This document shows positions 14,874 to 23,934 of a stretch of 35,884 bases of DNA, in pieces. Positions within the stretch are counted from its first letter, which is position 1. The number at the start of each line of letters is the position of its first letter. Both the position numbers and the translations under genes were made by a program. The notes below the pieces were generated by a model. That model saw only the letters and a list, made by a program, of their open reading frames with translations. It was not told the DNA's origin and made no database searches. The stretch lies in contig PIYN01000023.1 of NCBI GenBank assembly GCA_003601775.1, positions 1-35,884 of the forward strand, read 5' to 3'. The DNA comes from Candidatus Bathyarchaeota archaeon (GTDB lineage Archaea; Thermoproteota; Bathyarchaeia; TCS64; PIYN01).

Positions 14874-16637
14874 ATGACGGAGGAGTTTGACATTCTGATT
14901 AGGGATGTCACCATCGTCGACGGGACGGGTGGGGCGCCCTTCAAGGGTTCGATCGGCGTGACAGGGGACAGGATATCCGCCGTCGGGGATCTCCGGGGGG
15001 TCAGCGGGGAGAGGGTCATCGAGGCGAAGGGGTTGACGGCGACACCGGGCTTCATCGATGTCCACAACCATGGGGACCTGACCATTCTCTACTACCCCAG
15101 GGCCGAGGGCTTCGTCCACCAGGGGATAACGACCTTCGTAGGCGGGAACTGTGGGACCTCCCCGGCTCCGCTGGGTGACCTTATCTCCCCCGGCTACTTC
15201 CTCATAGACCTCAGGTTCGAGGTCGCCCCCTACAAGTACTACCCACCCCTCCTCCTCCCCCGAGAACTCGTGAACGAGAAGCACAGGGAACTCTACGGCT
15301 GGGAGATCGACTGGCATACGATGGGGGAGTTCTTCCAGCGCGTGGAGGAGAGGGGCATCTCCCCCAACTATGTCCCCCTTGTGGGTCACGGGGAGATCCG
15401 CTCCCTCGTCATGGGGGAGGACTACGCGAGGAGGGCTGAGAAGGAGGAGGTCGAGGAGATGAAGGAGCAGGTCCACAAGGCGATGGAGGAGGGCTGTAGG
15501 GGGATGAGCGTCGGGAGGGACTACGAGCCTGGCTACTACGCAGACCTCGAGGAGCTCGTCGCCCTCGCGGAGGTCGTCGCTGAGTACGGCGGGATCTACG
15601 CGAGCCACTCCCTGAGGACAGGCCCGAGGAAGCCGGGGACCCGCCCGCCGGTGAAGGTCAACGGGGTCCTCGAGGCGATAGAGGTGGGGAGACGGACCGG
15701 GGTCTCCGTCCAGATCTCCCACCTGGGACCCCTCTACGATGTCACCCCCGCCGGGCAGCCGGCTCTGACGAGGGCCGCCGTGGAGGCGACCTTCAAGCTC
15801 ATCGACGACGCCCGCAAAGAGGGGATCGACGTGAACTTCGATGTCATACCCCATCACATGACCGGGGGGATCTACTCAACACCCTACCTCGCCGCCCTCC
15901 TCGCTCCCTGGATCCGAGAGACAGGCTCGGTCGAGCAGTTCGCCAGGGCGCTCAGGATGGCTGAGTTCAGGGAGGAGGTGAAGGAGACCATCTACAGCGG
16001 GAAGTGGTATGGGCTGAACCCCTACCTCAGACCTGAGTGGGCGAAGGGCGTCTTGGTCGCCGAGTGCGCCGAGAAGAGGTTTGAGGGGAAGAGCATCGCG
16101 GAGATCGCGGGGGAGCTCGACGTCGATCCGGTGGACGCCCTCATGGAGGTGCTGGCGGCGGACCCGCTGACGAAGACAGGGAGGAGGGAGCGATCCGACG
16201 AGGCGAAGATGCTCTTCTACACCCACCCCGAGGGGATGGTGGGCGTAGACACCTTCGCCATAGACGACAAGTGGGAGTCCAAGACCCCTCCCTGGTACCG
16301 CCCAAACGAGAACTCCTACGGGGGCTTCCCCAGGTACTTCCGCACCGCCGTCAGGGAACGAAAGGTCCTCCCCCTGGAGGAGGCCGTGAGGAAGGTGACC
16401 TCCCTCCCCGCGAGGAAGTTCAAGCTGAGGGACCGGGGGATCATCAAACCAGGAGCCTACGCGGACATCGTCCTCATGGACCCAGAGATCGTCACCGACA
16501 TGGGCGACCACCTCGAGCCGAGGAGGTACCCGAAGGGCATCGAATACGTCTTGGTGAACGGGGTCCTCGTCGTGGAGAAGGGGAGACATACAGGCGCGAG
16601 ACCCGGGAGGATCCTGAAGAGGGGAGAGGAATCCTAA
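14874..16637 (+). CDS. N-acyl-D-amino-acid deacylase / D-aminoacylase family amidohydrolase
   Basis: A metallo-dependent hydrolase of 587 residues, the normal length for D-aminoacylases and related dihydroorotase-like enzymes. FDILIRDVTIVDGTGG opens the small beta-sandwich, PGFIDVHNHGD gives the metal-binding HxH near residue 60, GGNCGTSPAPL contains the cysteine typical of D-aminoacylases, and the end has KPGAYADIVLMDPE. The usual reaction frees a D-amino acid from its N-acyl form. I chose the ATG at 14874: ATAATTTTTCC at 14850-14860 is spaced for a leaderless transcript beginning at that ATG, so the in-frame TTG at 14862 is unlikely. Confidence 0.85.
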   Translation: MTEEFDILIRDVTIVDGTGGAPFKGSIGVTGDRISAVGDLRGVSGERVIEAKGLTATPGFIDVHNHGDLTILYYPRAEGFVHQGITTFVGGNCGTSPAPLGDLISPGYFLIDLRFEVAPYKYYPPLLLPRELVNEKHRELYGWEIDWHTMGEFFQRVEERGISPNYVPLVGHGEIRSLVMGEDYARRAEKEEVEEMKEQVHKAMEEGCRGMSVGRDYEPGYYADLEELVALAEVVAEYGGIYASHSLRTGPRKPGTRPPVKVNGVLEAIEVGRRTGVSVQISHLGPLYDVTPAGQPALTRAAVEATFKLIDDARKEGIDVNFDVIPHHMTGGIYSTPYLAALLAPWIRETGSVEQFARALRMAEFREEVKETIYSGKWYGLNPYLRPEWAKGVLVAECAEKRFEGKSIAEIAGELDVDPVDALMEVLAADPLTKTGRRERSDEAKMLFYTHPEGMVGVDTFAIDDKWESKTPPWYRPNENSYGGFPRYFRTAVRERKVLPLEEAVRKVTSLPARKFKLRDRGIIKPGAYADIVLMDPEIVTDMGDHLEPRRYPKGIEYVLVNGVLVVEKGRHTGARPGRILKRGEES

Positions 16638-16690
16638 TTTTTAACCTTTTTGGACAGGTATCAGCCAACCAGGAGATTAATTTCAGTTCA

Positions 16691-17398
16691 CTATGAAACA
16701 TCAGAAGGTTGTATATGCCTTCTCAGGTGTTTGGTTCTGTATCGTATGAGGATTATGAGGGCTGGGAGGGTTGGGTGGAGTAGTAAGTTGCAGAATTCAT
16801 AGAGCCCTTTAAGGTGTTCTATGATTAGGGGTGGCTCTAGGTAGATTGTGAGCATTAAGAGCGGGCTCATAAGGAGTGGCAGGGTTAAGGCTAAGGGGAG
16901 AACCCCGATAGATACTGGATAAGCGAGCATTAGAGAGAGGCCCAGAAGGGTCATAGAGAAGCCCAAACCAGGAACCCAGGGCTGCGCTTCTGGTATACTA
17001 CCCCTTTCTCCCCAAATAAAAACTCTCTCAAAGAAGAAGAGGAAGGACCCTAAGAGCCCAAGGGTTGTTCCCCAATAACTGAGGGCTGCGACGGCCCTCC
17101 CTCTACGCCTTATGGATGCGATTAGGGAGAGGATCCCCGCAGGGCAGGCGAGGAGGAGGGTGTAGACCACGGGATGGGGCTGAAACACCATCGGGGGATA
17201 TTTGATAGGTTCTCTTCCAAAGTAGATGAAGGTGATGAAGGCCAACCCCTCGTTGAAGCTCGTCATCAACCCGAAGACCAGGCAGAGGATTCCCCCCAGT
17301 GCCATGAGGACGCGTACGTATAACGGTGGCCTCAGCCTCTCCTCCGGGATAAGCTTCCTCTCGAAGAAGGAGAAGAAACGATCCAACTCCCCAGACAT
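16691..17398 (-). CDS. Polytopic membrane protein, paralogue of the next gene
   Basis: An unrecognised membrane protein with about six helices. Its N-terminal KLIPEERLRPPLYVRVLMAL and the following GGILCLVFGLMTSF are almost repeated in the adjacent upstream gene, and helix order and loops agree along both proteins. GAGGTGGT lies before the ATG at 17398, as in the paralogue; a GTG at 17410 is the longer alternative. It follows its paralogue and a secreted subtilase on the same strand, so the three probably form one transcript. No channel, transporter or enzyme motif is evident. Confidence 0.65.
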   Translation of the reverse strand: MSGELDRFFSFFERKLIPEERLRPPLYVRVLMALGGILCLVFGLMTSFNEGLAFITFIYFGREPIKYPPMVFQPHPVVYTLLLACPAGILSLIASIRRRGRAVAALSYWGTTLGLLGSFLFFFERVFIWGERGSIPEAQPWVPGLGFSMTLLGLSLMLAYPVSIGVLPLALTLPLLMSPLLMLTIYLEPPLIIEHLKGLYEFCNLLLHPTLPALIILIRYRTKHLRRHIQPSDVS

Positions 17399-17402
17399 CC
17401 CA

Positions 17403-18161
17403 TCAACCACCTCTCACTTTGTTGATAGTTTCCTTTTCAGTCCGGAGTTCTAGTGGTTTCATGAATCTAAAGGCCTTTACCATCGCTATGTTGACGGGTA
17501 TGAGCACAACGAGGACTGGGAGGACTATGAAGAGAATGTAGGTGTATGCCAGTTGGACCCTTAATATGAGGGTGGGGAGTTGGGGGTAGGCCAGGAGGTT
17601 GAGGAAGGCGGGTATGACCAGGGGTATGGAGAGGGCGGGGTGGACAACTCCGATGGAGATGGGGTAGGAGAGCACTAACAGGATGCCTAGAAAGATTATG
17701 GAATAACCTGATCCGAGGATATATCCTCCGCCACTCCAACCAATGAGAGGGATCAGCCTCTCACATTTCATCGTGAACTCCCATAGGGAGAGCGATGATC
17801 CTATGAGCCCTAAGATAACTCCCCAGAGGCCTAGGAGGGCGACGCTCCTCCCACTGCACCTGAAGGATGCGATTACACATAGGGCTCCTCCAAGGGCTGT
17901 TAAGAGGAGACTATAGGTGTGTGGATAATGTTGAAGCTCCAATGGATAAAAATCGAAGCTAACCCTAGACCAATCATGCCACCATAGGAGCCAATGGAAG
18001 GCCAACCCCTTGCTGAAGCTAGTCAGCACCCCGAAGACCAAGCAGAGGGCTCCCCCTAACGCCATGAGAACTCGTACATATAGGGAAGGCCTCAGCCTCT
18101 CCTCTGGGAGGAATCGTAGCTCGAAGAAGCCCACGAAACTCTTCAACCCCTCTAACATCAT
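17403..18161 (-). CDS. Polytopic membrane protein, paralogue of the preceding gene
   Basis: An unrecognised membrane protein with about seven hydrophobic segments. FLPEERLRPSLYVRVLMALG and GALCLVFGVLTSFSKGLAF match the downstream neighbour closely, showing a tandem duplication followed by divergence, with internal loops and the C-terminus differing most. I place the start at the ATG at 18161 behind GAGGTGGTTT, because the longer reading from 18209 would overlap the subtilase stop and has no counterpart in the paralogue. The C-terminal tail (KPLELRTEKETINKVRGG) is charged and probably cytoplasmic. Confidence 0.65.
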   Translation of the reverse strand: MMLEGLKSFVGFFELRFLPEERLRPSLYVRVLMALGGALCLVFGVLTSFSKGLAFHWLLWWHDWSRVSFDFYPLELQHYPHTYSLLLTALGGALCVIASFRCSGRSVALLGLWGVILGLIGSSLSLWEFTMKCERLIPLIGWSGGGYILGSGYSIIFLGILLVLSYPISIGVVHPALSIPLVIPAFLNLLAYPQLPTLILRVQLAYTYILFIVLPVLVVLIPVNIAMVKAFRFMKPLELRTEKETINKVRGG

Positions 18162-18190
18162 AAACCACCTCTTCATAAAAAATAGATAGG

Positions 18191-19699
18191 TTAGCCGAAG
18201 GCGTCCCATAGTATGAGGCAGTTCATGACATCTCCGTTCTGGCTTGAGGCATCCGGTTTAACGGGATATGTGTGGCAGGAGTGGACTGCACTACGCAGAT
18301 TCGAGTACCCTGGAACCCAGCCTTGGTCTCTACCAGGATCTGCCCCTGAACTGTAGACCCCCAAGGCTATGCACGCGGCAGCCAACGGTGTTGCCAAACT
18401 CGTACCCTCGCCTACCCCAGTAATTGCTCCCGCATCATATATGTTAGGTTTGAATTCATTCATATGATTATAATTCCAACAGTACTCGCAATATACGTAG
18501 AGTCCTTGCGGTTTCCATTCTGCATAGATAACTGTCCCATAATTGCTATCGGACCAACGATAAGCTTTTCCTCCAGAGAGATCCTCATACGCACCTACGC
18601 TAATCACCCAATAGCATTGAGAGGGGTATCTAACTTTGTCCTCCTTCCCATCATTACCTGTGGCCGCAACCCATGTGATGCCCGATTCTACACCAGACTT
18701 AAACAGATCGCACCACCAACTCTGGCATATCGTCTTACTCTTCCACCAATCCCACCCACCGAAGCTCATGCTCACAACTTCAGGGTCGTTGTCGAGGCAC
18801 CACTCTATAGCCTCCCTTGTTGCCCCTCTAACATAGTCAGTTTTTAACACGTAGTAGATCTCTTCGTCCTCATACATAGGGTCTGGAGTCTCCGGGTCGC
18901 TATCTGTATCGCCGAAGGCCCTTGCTAGGAGGTCTAGGCATGTTGTACCATGTTCATTATTTCCATCAGATACACCCGAATCATCAAAATGGAAGTCCCA
19001 GTGATAAGCAATATTATCCGAGGCTTCCCCATTAAGAAGACTATCTGTCTTATCGTATCCATTATCGATGATGGCGATCTGCATTTTGTCAACAGTTGAG
19101 TCTTTGTTCTGTAGAACATACTTGATTTTATTATATGTCCTTGCCTGCTCTATGGTTACGGATCCGCTCGTGACGATAGACTCATTAAGCGTTTCAACGA
19201 AAAACTCCGTTGGTCCTACCCTGATGCAGTAGACGAAGGGGAGCTCGGCTATCGCTTCTAGATACTTCGCCTCCACCTCCATGCAGACGCACGGCTGGAA
19301 CCTGCTCCTGTAGAATCGGTCATGTGGGATCTCCAGGAACTTCTCGACATATTCCTTGGTTACCTGATACACCAGATAGATCGCCACGGTCTCGTTGGTG
19401 GAGAGGTCTACGGAATACTCCGTGGCCTCCCTGGGATTTAACACGTAGACTTCAACATAGACGACGGTCTCCGCCGTCACGTTCTCCAGGTACTCCAGGT
19501 CTGAGGGGTGTACCTTCAGCCTCCAATCATGGGTTCCCTCATAAGCCTCAAGACGAGCCCCCATCACATCGTAAAAGGTCAGCCTACGACAATCGATCAC
19601 CTTGGGCCCCTTCGCCACACTACTGAAAACCATAAGACCGCTGAGAAGTATCATGAAAATGCAGATGATGCTTGAAATTATCTTCCTATTTATGTCCAT
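18191..19699 (-). CDS. Secreted subtilisin-like (S8) serine protease
   Basis: A protein of about 502 residues with an N-terminal signal segment (basic MDINRKI, then a hydrophobic stretch to about residue 30). The catalytic triad is visible: Asp in AIIDNGYDKTDS, His in NEHGTTCLDLLARAF, Ser in GEGTSLATPLAAA; WVAATGNDGKED holds the oxyanion asparagine. About 175 residues between signal and catalytic Asp probably form a propeptide. Several cysteines in the domain (CQSWWCD, CEYCW) suggest disulfides outside the cell. The ATG at 19699 follows GGAG by 6 bases, while the longer TTG start at 19711 lacks such a site. Composition is more AT-rich than the surroundings. The two membrane paralogues lie immediately downstream. 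Confidence 0.9.
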   Translation of the reverse strand: MDINRKIISSIICIFMILLSGLMVFSSVAKGPKVIDCRRLTFYDVMGARLEAYEGTHDWRLKVHPSDLEYLENVTAETVVYVEVYVLNPREATEYSVDLSTNETVAIYLVYQVTKEYVEKFLEIPHDRFYRSRFQPCVCMEVEAKYLEAIAELPFVYCIRVGPTEFFVETLNESIVTSGSVTIEQARTYNKIKYVLQNKDSTVDKMQIAIIDNGYDKTDSLLNGEASDNIAYHWDFHFDDSGVSDGNNEHGTTCLDLLARAFGDTDSDPETPDPMYEDEEIYYVLKTDYVRGATREAIEWCLDNDPEVVSMSFGGWDWWKSKTICQSWWCDLFKSGVESGITWVAATGNDGKEDKVRYPSQCYWVISVGAYEDLSGGKAYRWSDSNYGTVIYAEWKPQGLYVYCEYCWNYNHMNEFKPNIYDAGAITGVGEGTSLATPLAAACIALGVYSSGADPGRDQGWVPGYSNLRSAVHSCHTYPVKPDASSQNGDVMNCLILWDAFG

Positions 19700-20001
19700 C
19701 TTTATCTCCAAGCATTTTATAGCTAAAATAAAATATAAATATAACTATTATTAATTCTTCATCTAAAGTAAAAGTGAGTTGATATTCTTGTCCAAATGTC
19801 CTTTAAACCTGAGCTGGATTATTCACTCAAAGCTCATGCGAGACCCGGGAGGGTCATAAAGAGGGAGTGATGGGGCCTCAGATCACAAACCCCCTATCGC
19901 TGCACATTTATTCCCTTATACTCAGCGGGAGAAAATCCTGGGTTTGCGGAAAGCCATCCTAAAAAAATATAACTCTACCTATCTATTATCCTAAGGGAAC
20001 C
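19700..20001 (+). other. Intergenic region with protease and tRNA-Thr promoters
   Basis: The left part is very AT-rich (TATAAATATAAC around 19733-19745) and probably holds the subtilase promoter on the minus strand. AAAAAAATATAACTC near 19963-19975 is a TATA box spaced for tRNA-Thr. Between them lies a short frame (19796-19870) described separately. I see nothing else. Confidence 0.5.
19796..19870 (+). pseudogene. Possible 3' remnant of a D-aminoacylase-like gene
   Basis: The frame ends ARPGRVIKRE and stop, resembling the end of the deacylase at 16637 (ARPGRILKRGEES). Fifteen bases, GCGAGACCCGGGAGG, are identical (16596-16610 and 19838-19852). Upstream of this the frame shows no clear similarity, so it may be a very short relic or chance. 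Confidence 0.25.
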
Positions 20002-20073
20002 GCCCCGGTAGCTCAGTGGCAGAGCGGCAGCCTTGTAAGCTGTTGATCGCGGGTTCGAATCCCGCCCGGGGCT
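20002..20073 (+). tRNA. tRNA-Thr (anticodon TGT)
   Basis: A full cloverleaf: acceptor GCCCCGG pairs with CCGGGGC, the D arm contains GCTC...GAGC, the anticodon loop is CTTGTAA with TGT, and the T arm is CGGGTTCGAATCCCG. There is no intron and no encoded CCA. A TATA box lies about 30-38 bases upstream. Confidence 0.95.
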
Positions 20074-20095
20074 TTATACCCTCCCTATAGGTGTG

Positions 20096-20461
20096 TCATT
20101 CTTCCTCGAGTTTCTCTATGATATAGAGGAGGGCCTTGGCCAGGACGGCCATCTCCCAGTCCTCCATCCCCGTTAATTCCCTCAGGCTCTCCTTCAGGCC
20201 CTCGAGGCCTGTCTTCGGGGGGGCGAGGGGGTCGACGATGATGTAGTTCTTGGCCACATAGGCCACCTTCGCCTCTACGATCTCCCCCGGCTCTATGAGA
20301 TCCAGATAGGGGCTCTCCTTGTTGAAAAGTATGATCCGACCATCCGGGAGGCGTCCGACGACATTCCCCTCCCTCCCCATGAAGGTTCTGACCCTCATGA
20401 CCTCGCCGATGCTAACCTCCTCCAAAATCCTGGGGGGGAACTCCCTCTCCCCACGTCGCAT
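20096..20461 (-). CDS. Hypothetical protein with an OB/TRAM-like segment
   Basis: A protein of about 121 residues. Residues 15-75 (SIGEVMRVRTFMGREGNVVG, then a strand, then LIEPGEIVEAKVAYVAKNYIIVDP) have the five-strand pattern of a small OB-fold such as TRAM, a domain that often binds tRNA or other RNA. The C-terminal 45 residues are helical and acidic. I do not recognise a named family. The ATG at 20461 follows GTGAGG and is preferred to the TTG one codon earlier. It converges on tRNA-Thr, 22 bases from its end. Confidence 0.65.
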   Translation of the reverse strand: MRRGEREFPPRILEEVSIGEVMRVRTFMGREGNVVGRLPDGRIILFNKESPYLDLIEPGEIVEAKVAYVAKNYIIVDPLAPPKTGLEGLKESLRELTGMEDWEMAVLAKALLYIIEKLEEE

Positions 20462-20590
20462 CAAACCTCACTCACCAATAGTTTATTTCAATCTTCACCT
20501 TTAAAAACTGATAGATGCCCTCAGAGGGAGATCACCTCTCCCGACCCTCCTAAAAAACCTTATCCATCTCCCACGATTCTTCTCTATCGT

Positions 20591-20863
20591 ATGCGGGTAA
20601 GAGTCGTCGCCTTCGGGGAGCTCGCCCAGATACTGGGTAAGGAGCTACTACTTAACCTGCCCGAGGGCTTCGATCTCTCAGCCCTCCTCTCCCTCCTGGC
20701 GGAGAGGAGCGGGAGCGAGAGGGGGTATCTTGGGAGGTATCGAGTCACTGAGGAGGTCGCCATCCTCCTCAACGGCAGGAGCATCCATCTCCTTGAGGGT
20801 ATGAGGACGAGGATCAGGGATGGGGACATCGTCTACCTGCTCCTTCCCTTCGCTGGTGGATGA
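20591..20863 (+). CDS. MoaD/ThiS-like sulfur-carrier protein
   Basis: A 90-residue ubiquitin-fold protein ending LLLPFAGG, with the C-terminal di-glycine needed for thiocarboxylate formation. FGELAQILGKEL near the start and ILLNGRSIHLLEG in the middle fit MoaD, which supplies sulfur for the dithiolene of molybdopterin or tungstopterin. The gene sits 57 bases before the tungsten-type aldehyde oxidoreductase, a common archaeal pairing, so it probably serves that enzyme's cofactor. A TATA-like ACCTTATCC lies about 30 bases before the ATG. Confidence 0.85.
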   Translation: MRVRVVAFGELAQILGKELLLNLPEGFDLSALLSLLAERSGSERGYLGRYRVTEEVAILLNGRSIHLLEGMRTRIRDGDIVYLLLPFAGG

Positions 20864-20920
20864 AAAAGTGGAAAATCTTTTCTTCCGACAAGGAGTATCC
20901 TCCTTAGATAGGTGTAAGCT

Positions 20921-22756
20921 ATGTTGGGCTGGAATGGACATCTACTAAGGGTCGACCTGACGAAGGGGAAGACGAAGGTCGAGGAGTACTCCGCAGAGAT
21001 GGCGGAGAAGTTCATCGGGGGAAGGGGCTTCGCCATCAAGATCCTCTGGGACGAGCTGGAGCCCGGCCTGGACCCCCTCTCCCCGGAGAACCTCCTCGTC
21101 GTGGCCGTAGGGCCTCTCACCGGGTTTCCCCTCCCCAGCAGCGGGAAGATGGTCGTCGCCTCTAAGAGCCCGCTCACAGGAGGCTATGGGGATGGGAACA
21201 TCGGGTCGCGGGCTGCAGTGAACCTGAGGAAGGCGGGGTACGACGCGGTCGTGGTGAAGGGAAAGGCCGAGAAGCCGAGCTACCTCCTGGTGGAGGACGA
21301 CAAGGCTGAGATAGTGGAGGCGGGGGACCTCTGGGGCCTCGACTCCTTCAAGGCCGAGAAGCGGCTATTGGAGAGGTATGGCCGCGAGGCTGGGGTCCTC
21401 CTCATAGGACCTTCAGGCGAGAACATGGTCCGCTTCGCCACTATAGTCTGCCAGGAGGGGAGGGCCGGTGGGAGGCCTGGGATGGGGGCCGTGATGGGCT
21501 CGAAGAACCTGAAGGCGATGGTCTTCCTCGGGACGAAGGAGGTGAAGGTCGCCGACGCGGAGGAGTTGAGGAGGCTCGGGGCTGAGGCCTACAAGGACAT
21601 CTTGGGGAAGGAGAACTACGACTTCTGGAAGCGCCAGGGGACGATGGCGACGATCGAGTGGTGCCAGGAGAACAGCACCCTCCCCACCTACAACTTCCGT
21701 GAGGGCGTCTTCGAGGAGGCCGATGCCATCAGCGGGACGACGATGGAGAAGATGAAGACGAAGATCAGGGGCTGCCCCCACTGCAACATGACCTGTGGGA
21801 ACGTCATAGAGGACGCCGAGGGAAGGGAGTCGGAGCTGGATTATGAGAACGTCGCGATGCTCGGCTCCGACATCGGCCTCGGCGACCTGAGGAAGGTGGC
21901 GGTCCTCAACAGGATGGCGGACGAACTCGGCCTCGACACCATCTCGCTGGGGAGCACCATCGCCTTCGCCATGGAGTGCTCGGAGAAGGGCCTCCTGGAC
22001 ATAGACCTGGGGTGGGGGGACTTCGAGGGGGCGAAGGCGCTGACCGAGGATATAGCCTACCGACGAGGCATCGGGAACCTGCTCTCGGGGGGCGTGAAGA
22101 GAGCCGCGGATGAGATCGGGAAGGGCTCAATAAAATGGGCGATGCAGATAAAGGGCCTCGAGTGCTCGGCCTATGACTGCCACCTCTGCCCAGGGATGGC
22201 CCTCTCCTTCGCCACCTCCCCCATAGGGGCCCACCACAAGGACGCTTGGGTCATCTCCTGGGAGATCTCCTCGGGGATGAGGAGGGAGTACAACGAGGCG
22301 AAGGCCGATAAGGTGATCGAGTTCCAGAGGATCAGGGGAGGGATGTTCGAGAGCCTCGTCACTTGCAGGCTCCCCTGGATAGAGCTCGGCTTCGACCTCG
22401 AGTGGTACCCAAGGTTCCTCCACGCCGCCACCGGCGTCAAGTTCAGCCTCGAGGAACTCCTCACGGTGGGGGACCGCCTCTACGCCCTGATGAGGGCCTT
22501 CTGGGTGAGGGAGTATAAGGGCGAGTGGGGGAGGGTGATGGACTTCCCACCGCCACGCTGGTTCGACGAGCCGACGACGAAGGGCCCCCTTAAGGGCTCG
22601 GTCCTTGACAGGGAGAAATACGATGCCCTCCTCCAGATGTACTATGACAAGCGCGGCTGGGACAAGCGCGGCATCCCGAAGAAGTCGACAATGAGGCGAC
22701 TGGGGCTGGAGAAGGAAGCAGATGAGCTGGAGAAGTTCATAAAACTGGTAGATTAG
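20921..22756 (+). CDS. aor: Tungsten-containing aldehyde:ferredoxin oxidoreductase
   Basis: A 611-residue enzyme, standard length for the AOR family, oxidising aldehydes to acids with ferredoxin as acceptor. The N-terminal part (MLGWNGHLLRVDLTKGKTKV, GGRGFAIKILWDEL) binds the bis-pterin tungsten cofactor. The 4Fe-4S ligands CPHCNMTC near residue 287 are present, with a later cysteine in SLVTCRLPW. An extra cysteine pair, CHLCPGMALSF, near residue 423 lies beside the pterin-binding region and distinguishes it from the classic Pyrococcus AOR; the substrate is not known. It is probably co-transcribed with the MoaD-like gene upstream. Confidence 0.92.
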   Translation: MLGWNGHLLRVDLTKGKTKVEEYSAEMAEKFIGGRGFAIKILWDELEPGLDPLSPENLLVVAVGPLTGFPLPSSGKMVVASKSPLTGGYGDGNIGSRAAVNLRKAGYDAVVVKGKAEKPSYLLVEDDKAEIVEAGDLWGLDSFKAEKRLLERYGREAGVLLIGPSGENMVRFATIVCQEGRAGGRPGMGAVMGSKNLKAMVFLGTKEVKVADAEELRRLGAEAYKDILGKENYDFWKRQGTMATIEWCQENSTLPTYNFREGVFEEADAISGTTMEKMKTKIRGCPHCNMTCGNVIEDAEGRESELDYENVAMLGSDIGLGDLRKVAVLNRMADELGLDTISLGSTIAFAMECSEKGLLDIDLGWGDFEGAKALTEDIAYRRGIGNLLSGGVKRAADEIGKGSIKWAMQIKGLECSAYDCHLCPGMALSFATSPIGAHHKDAWVISWEISSGMRREYNEAKADKVIEFQRIRGGMFESLVTCRLPWIELGFDLEWYPRFLHAATGVKFSLEELLTVGDRLYALMRAFWVREYKGEWGRVMDFPPPRWFDEPTTKGPLKGSVLDREKYDALLQMYYDKRGWDKRGIPKKSTMRRLGLEKEADELEKFIKLVD

Positions 22757-22901
22757 ATCCCGGGTAAAAATCTCAGAGGGTTGTCCTCCCACCCCTAATT
22801 TTTTGGATCTACCCTCTAAGACCTCATAGACCCCCTTCCAATACCCTACTTCAGGCCTATGCCAGCCCTCGACGGATTGATCCTCACTTCCGCAAGATCT
22901 C

Positions 22902-23864
22902 TCAACCCCTGAGATCCCTTAGGTCCGAGGGGTAGAAGTACAACGTGAATAGGGGATAGTAGAGCCTCTCGGAGGACCACTCCTGAACTTGGAAGGCATC
23001 GATGAGGGTCACATACATGGGGTGTACCCTCTGAGAAAAGCGGTTCCCCCTCTCCTGGGCCTTCCTCATAAAGGGGTCCAACTTATCCTTGATTATGTAG
23101 AGGATGCCCCCTCGGTGAGGATCGATGACGATCGGTTCATCCAAGGGATACTCATGATATAGATATGAATGGACGTATCTGTCGGGTTCTAAAGTTCCAA
23201 ATCTCCTCATCGCTGAAAGAGGGACAAGGAAGGGTCGATGAACCAGTTCCAAGCGTATGTGCGTGACTGCTATAGGCTCGCCCCTGTTATTTGTCACCAG
23301 TATAGGAAGGCCCTTTTCTAACTCCTTCTTAGAAGGCTGATAGTAATAGTCATCCTTTATTCTCAATTTAAAGGAGGTCATTATCTTAGCCTTACTCGGA
23401 ACATGGACATGGACCCTGGAAGATCTGAAGCTCAATAATCTACCAGATGCCTGTGCCAAGAAAGGGATAACGATCAGCGTGGTGGGAGGCATCAAGAAGG
23501 AGGATGATGGAAGAAGAGACAGGATATCTTGGGAGAAGATTAGGAGGATGAGGGAGGTTAGGAGGAAGGCTGAGGAGAGATATGGAGGGGTGACTCCCAA
23601 CCTCTTGTGTATTCCTCTCGAAACCGCAGAATGTTGAAGGACCGCCGGAAGTATTATGAGCATCAACGATCCCACGAGGAGCAAGCCCCTCTTAGGTCCA
23701 ACGGGAGGAAGAAGGATCCCCGGGGGAGGCACGACGGCATAGAGGTAAAGGAGGATGAAGGAGGAGAGGAGGACGGCCAAGGGCCCTCTCCAAAACTGAA
23801 AGAAGGCCCTCACAGACTCCCTAAAGTACCCTGACGATAAGCTCTCCCTGTCCCGACCACCCAC
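22902..23864 (-). CDS. Hypothetical membrane protein with a C-terminal soluble domain
   Basis: Unrecognised. After a short charged start come four hydrophobic segments (examples LAVLLSSFILLYLYAVV and SSAFLLTSLILLIFSQDIL), then about 180 mostly polar residues predicted to be beta-rich. LPILVTNNRGEPIAVTHIRLEL and HPMYVTLIDAFQVQEW suggest an immunoglobulin-like or similar fold outside or inside the membrane. I prefer the GTG at 23864, behind a G-rich stretch, because the longer TTG start at 23927 would begin only five bases from the tRNA-Ala gene. No neighbour suggests a role. Confidence 0.6.
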   Translation of the reverse strand: MGGRDRESLSSGYFRESVRAFFQFWRGPLAVLLSSFILLYLYAVVPPPGILLPPVGPKRGLLLVGSLMLIILPAVLQHSAVSRGIHKRLGVTPPYLSSAFLLTSLILLIFSQDILSLLPSSSFLMPPTTLIVIPFLAQASGRLLSFRSSRVHVHVPSKAKIMTSFKLRIKDDYYYQPSKKELEKGLPILVTNNRGEPIAVTHIRLELVHRPFLVPLSAMRRFGTLEPDRYVHSYLYHEYPLDEPIVIDPHRGGILYIIKDKLDPFMRKAQERGNRFSQRVHPMYVTLIDAFQVQEWSSERLYYPLFTLYFYPSDLRDLRG

Positions 23865-23934
23865 TTCAATTAACCCCCCGGAGGCGCAAAGCTTAGATCC
23901 ATAAAGTTGTGAGAGAGGCCAACCCAATAGATGG

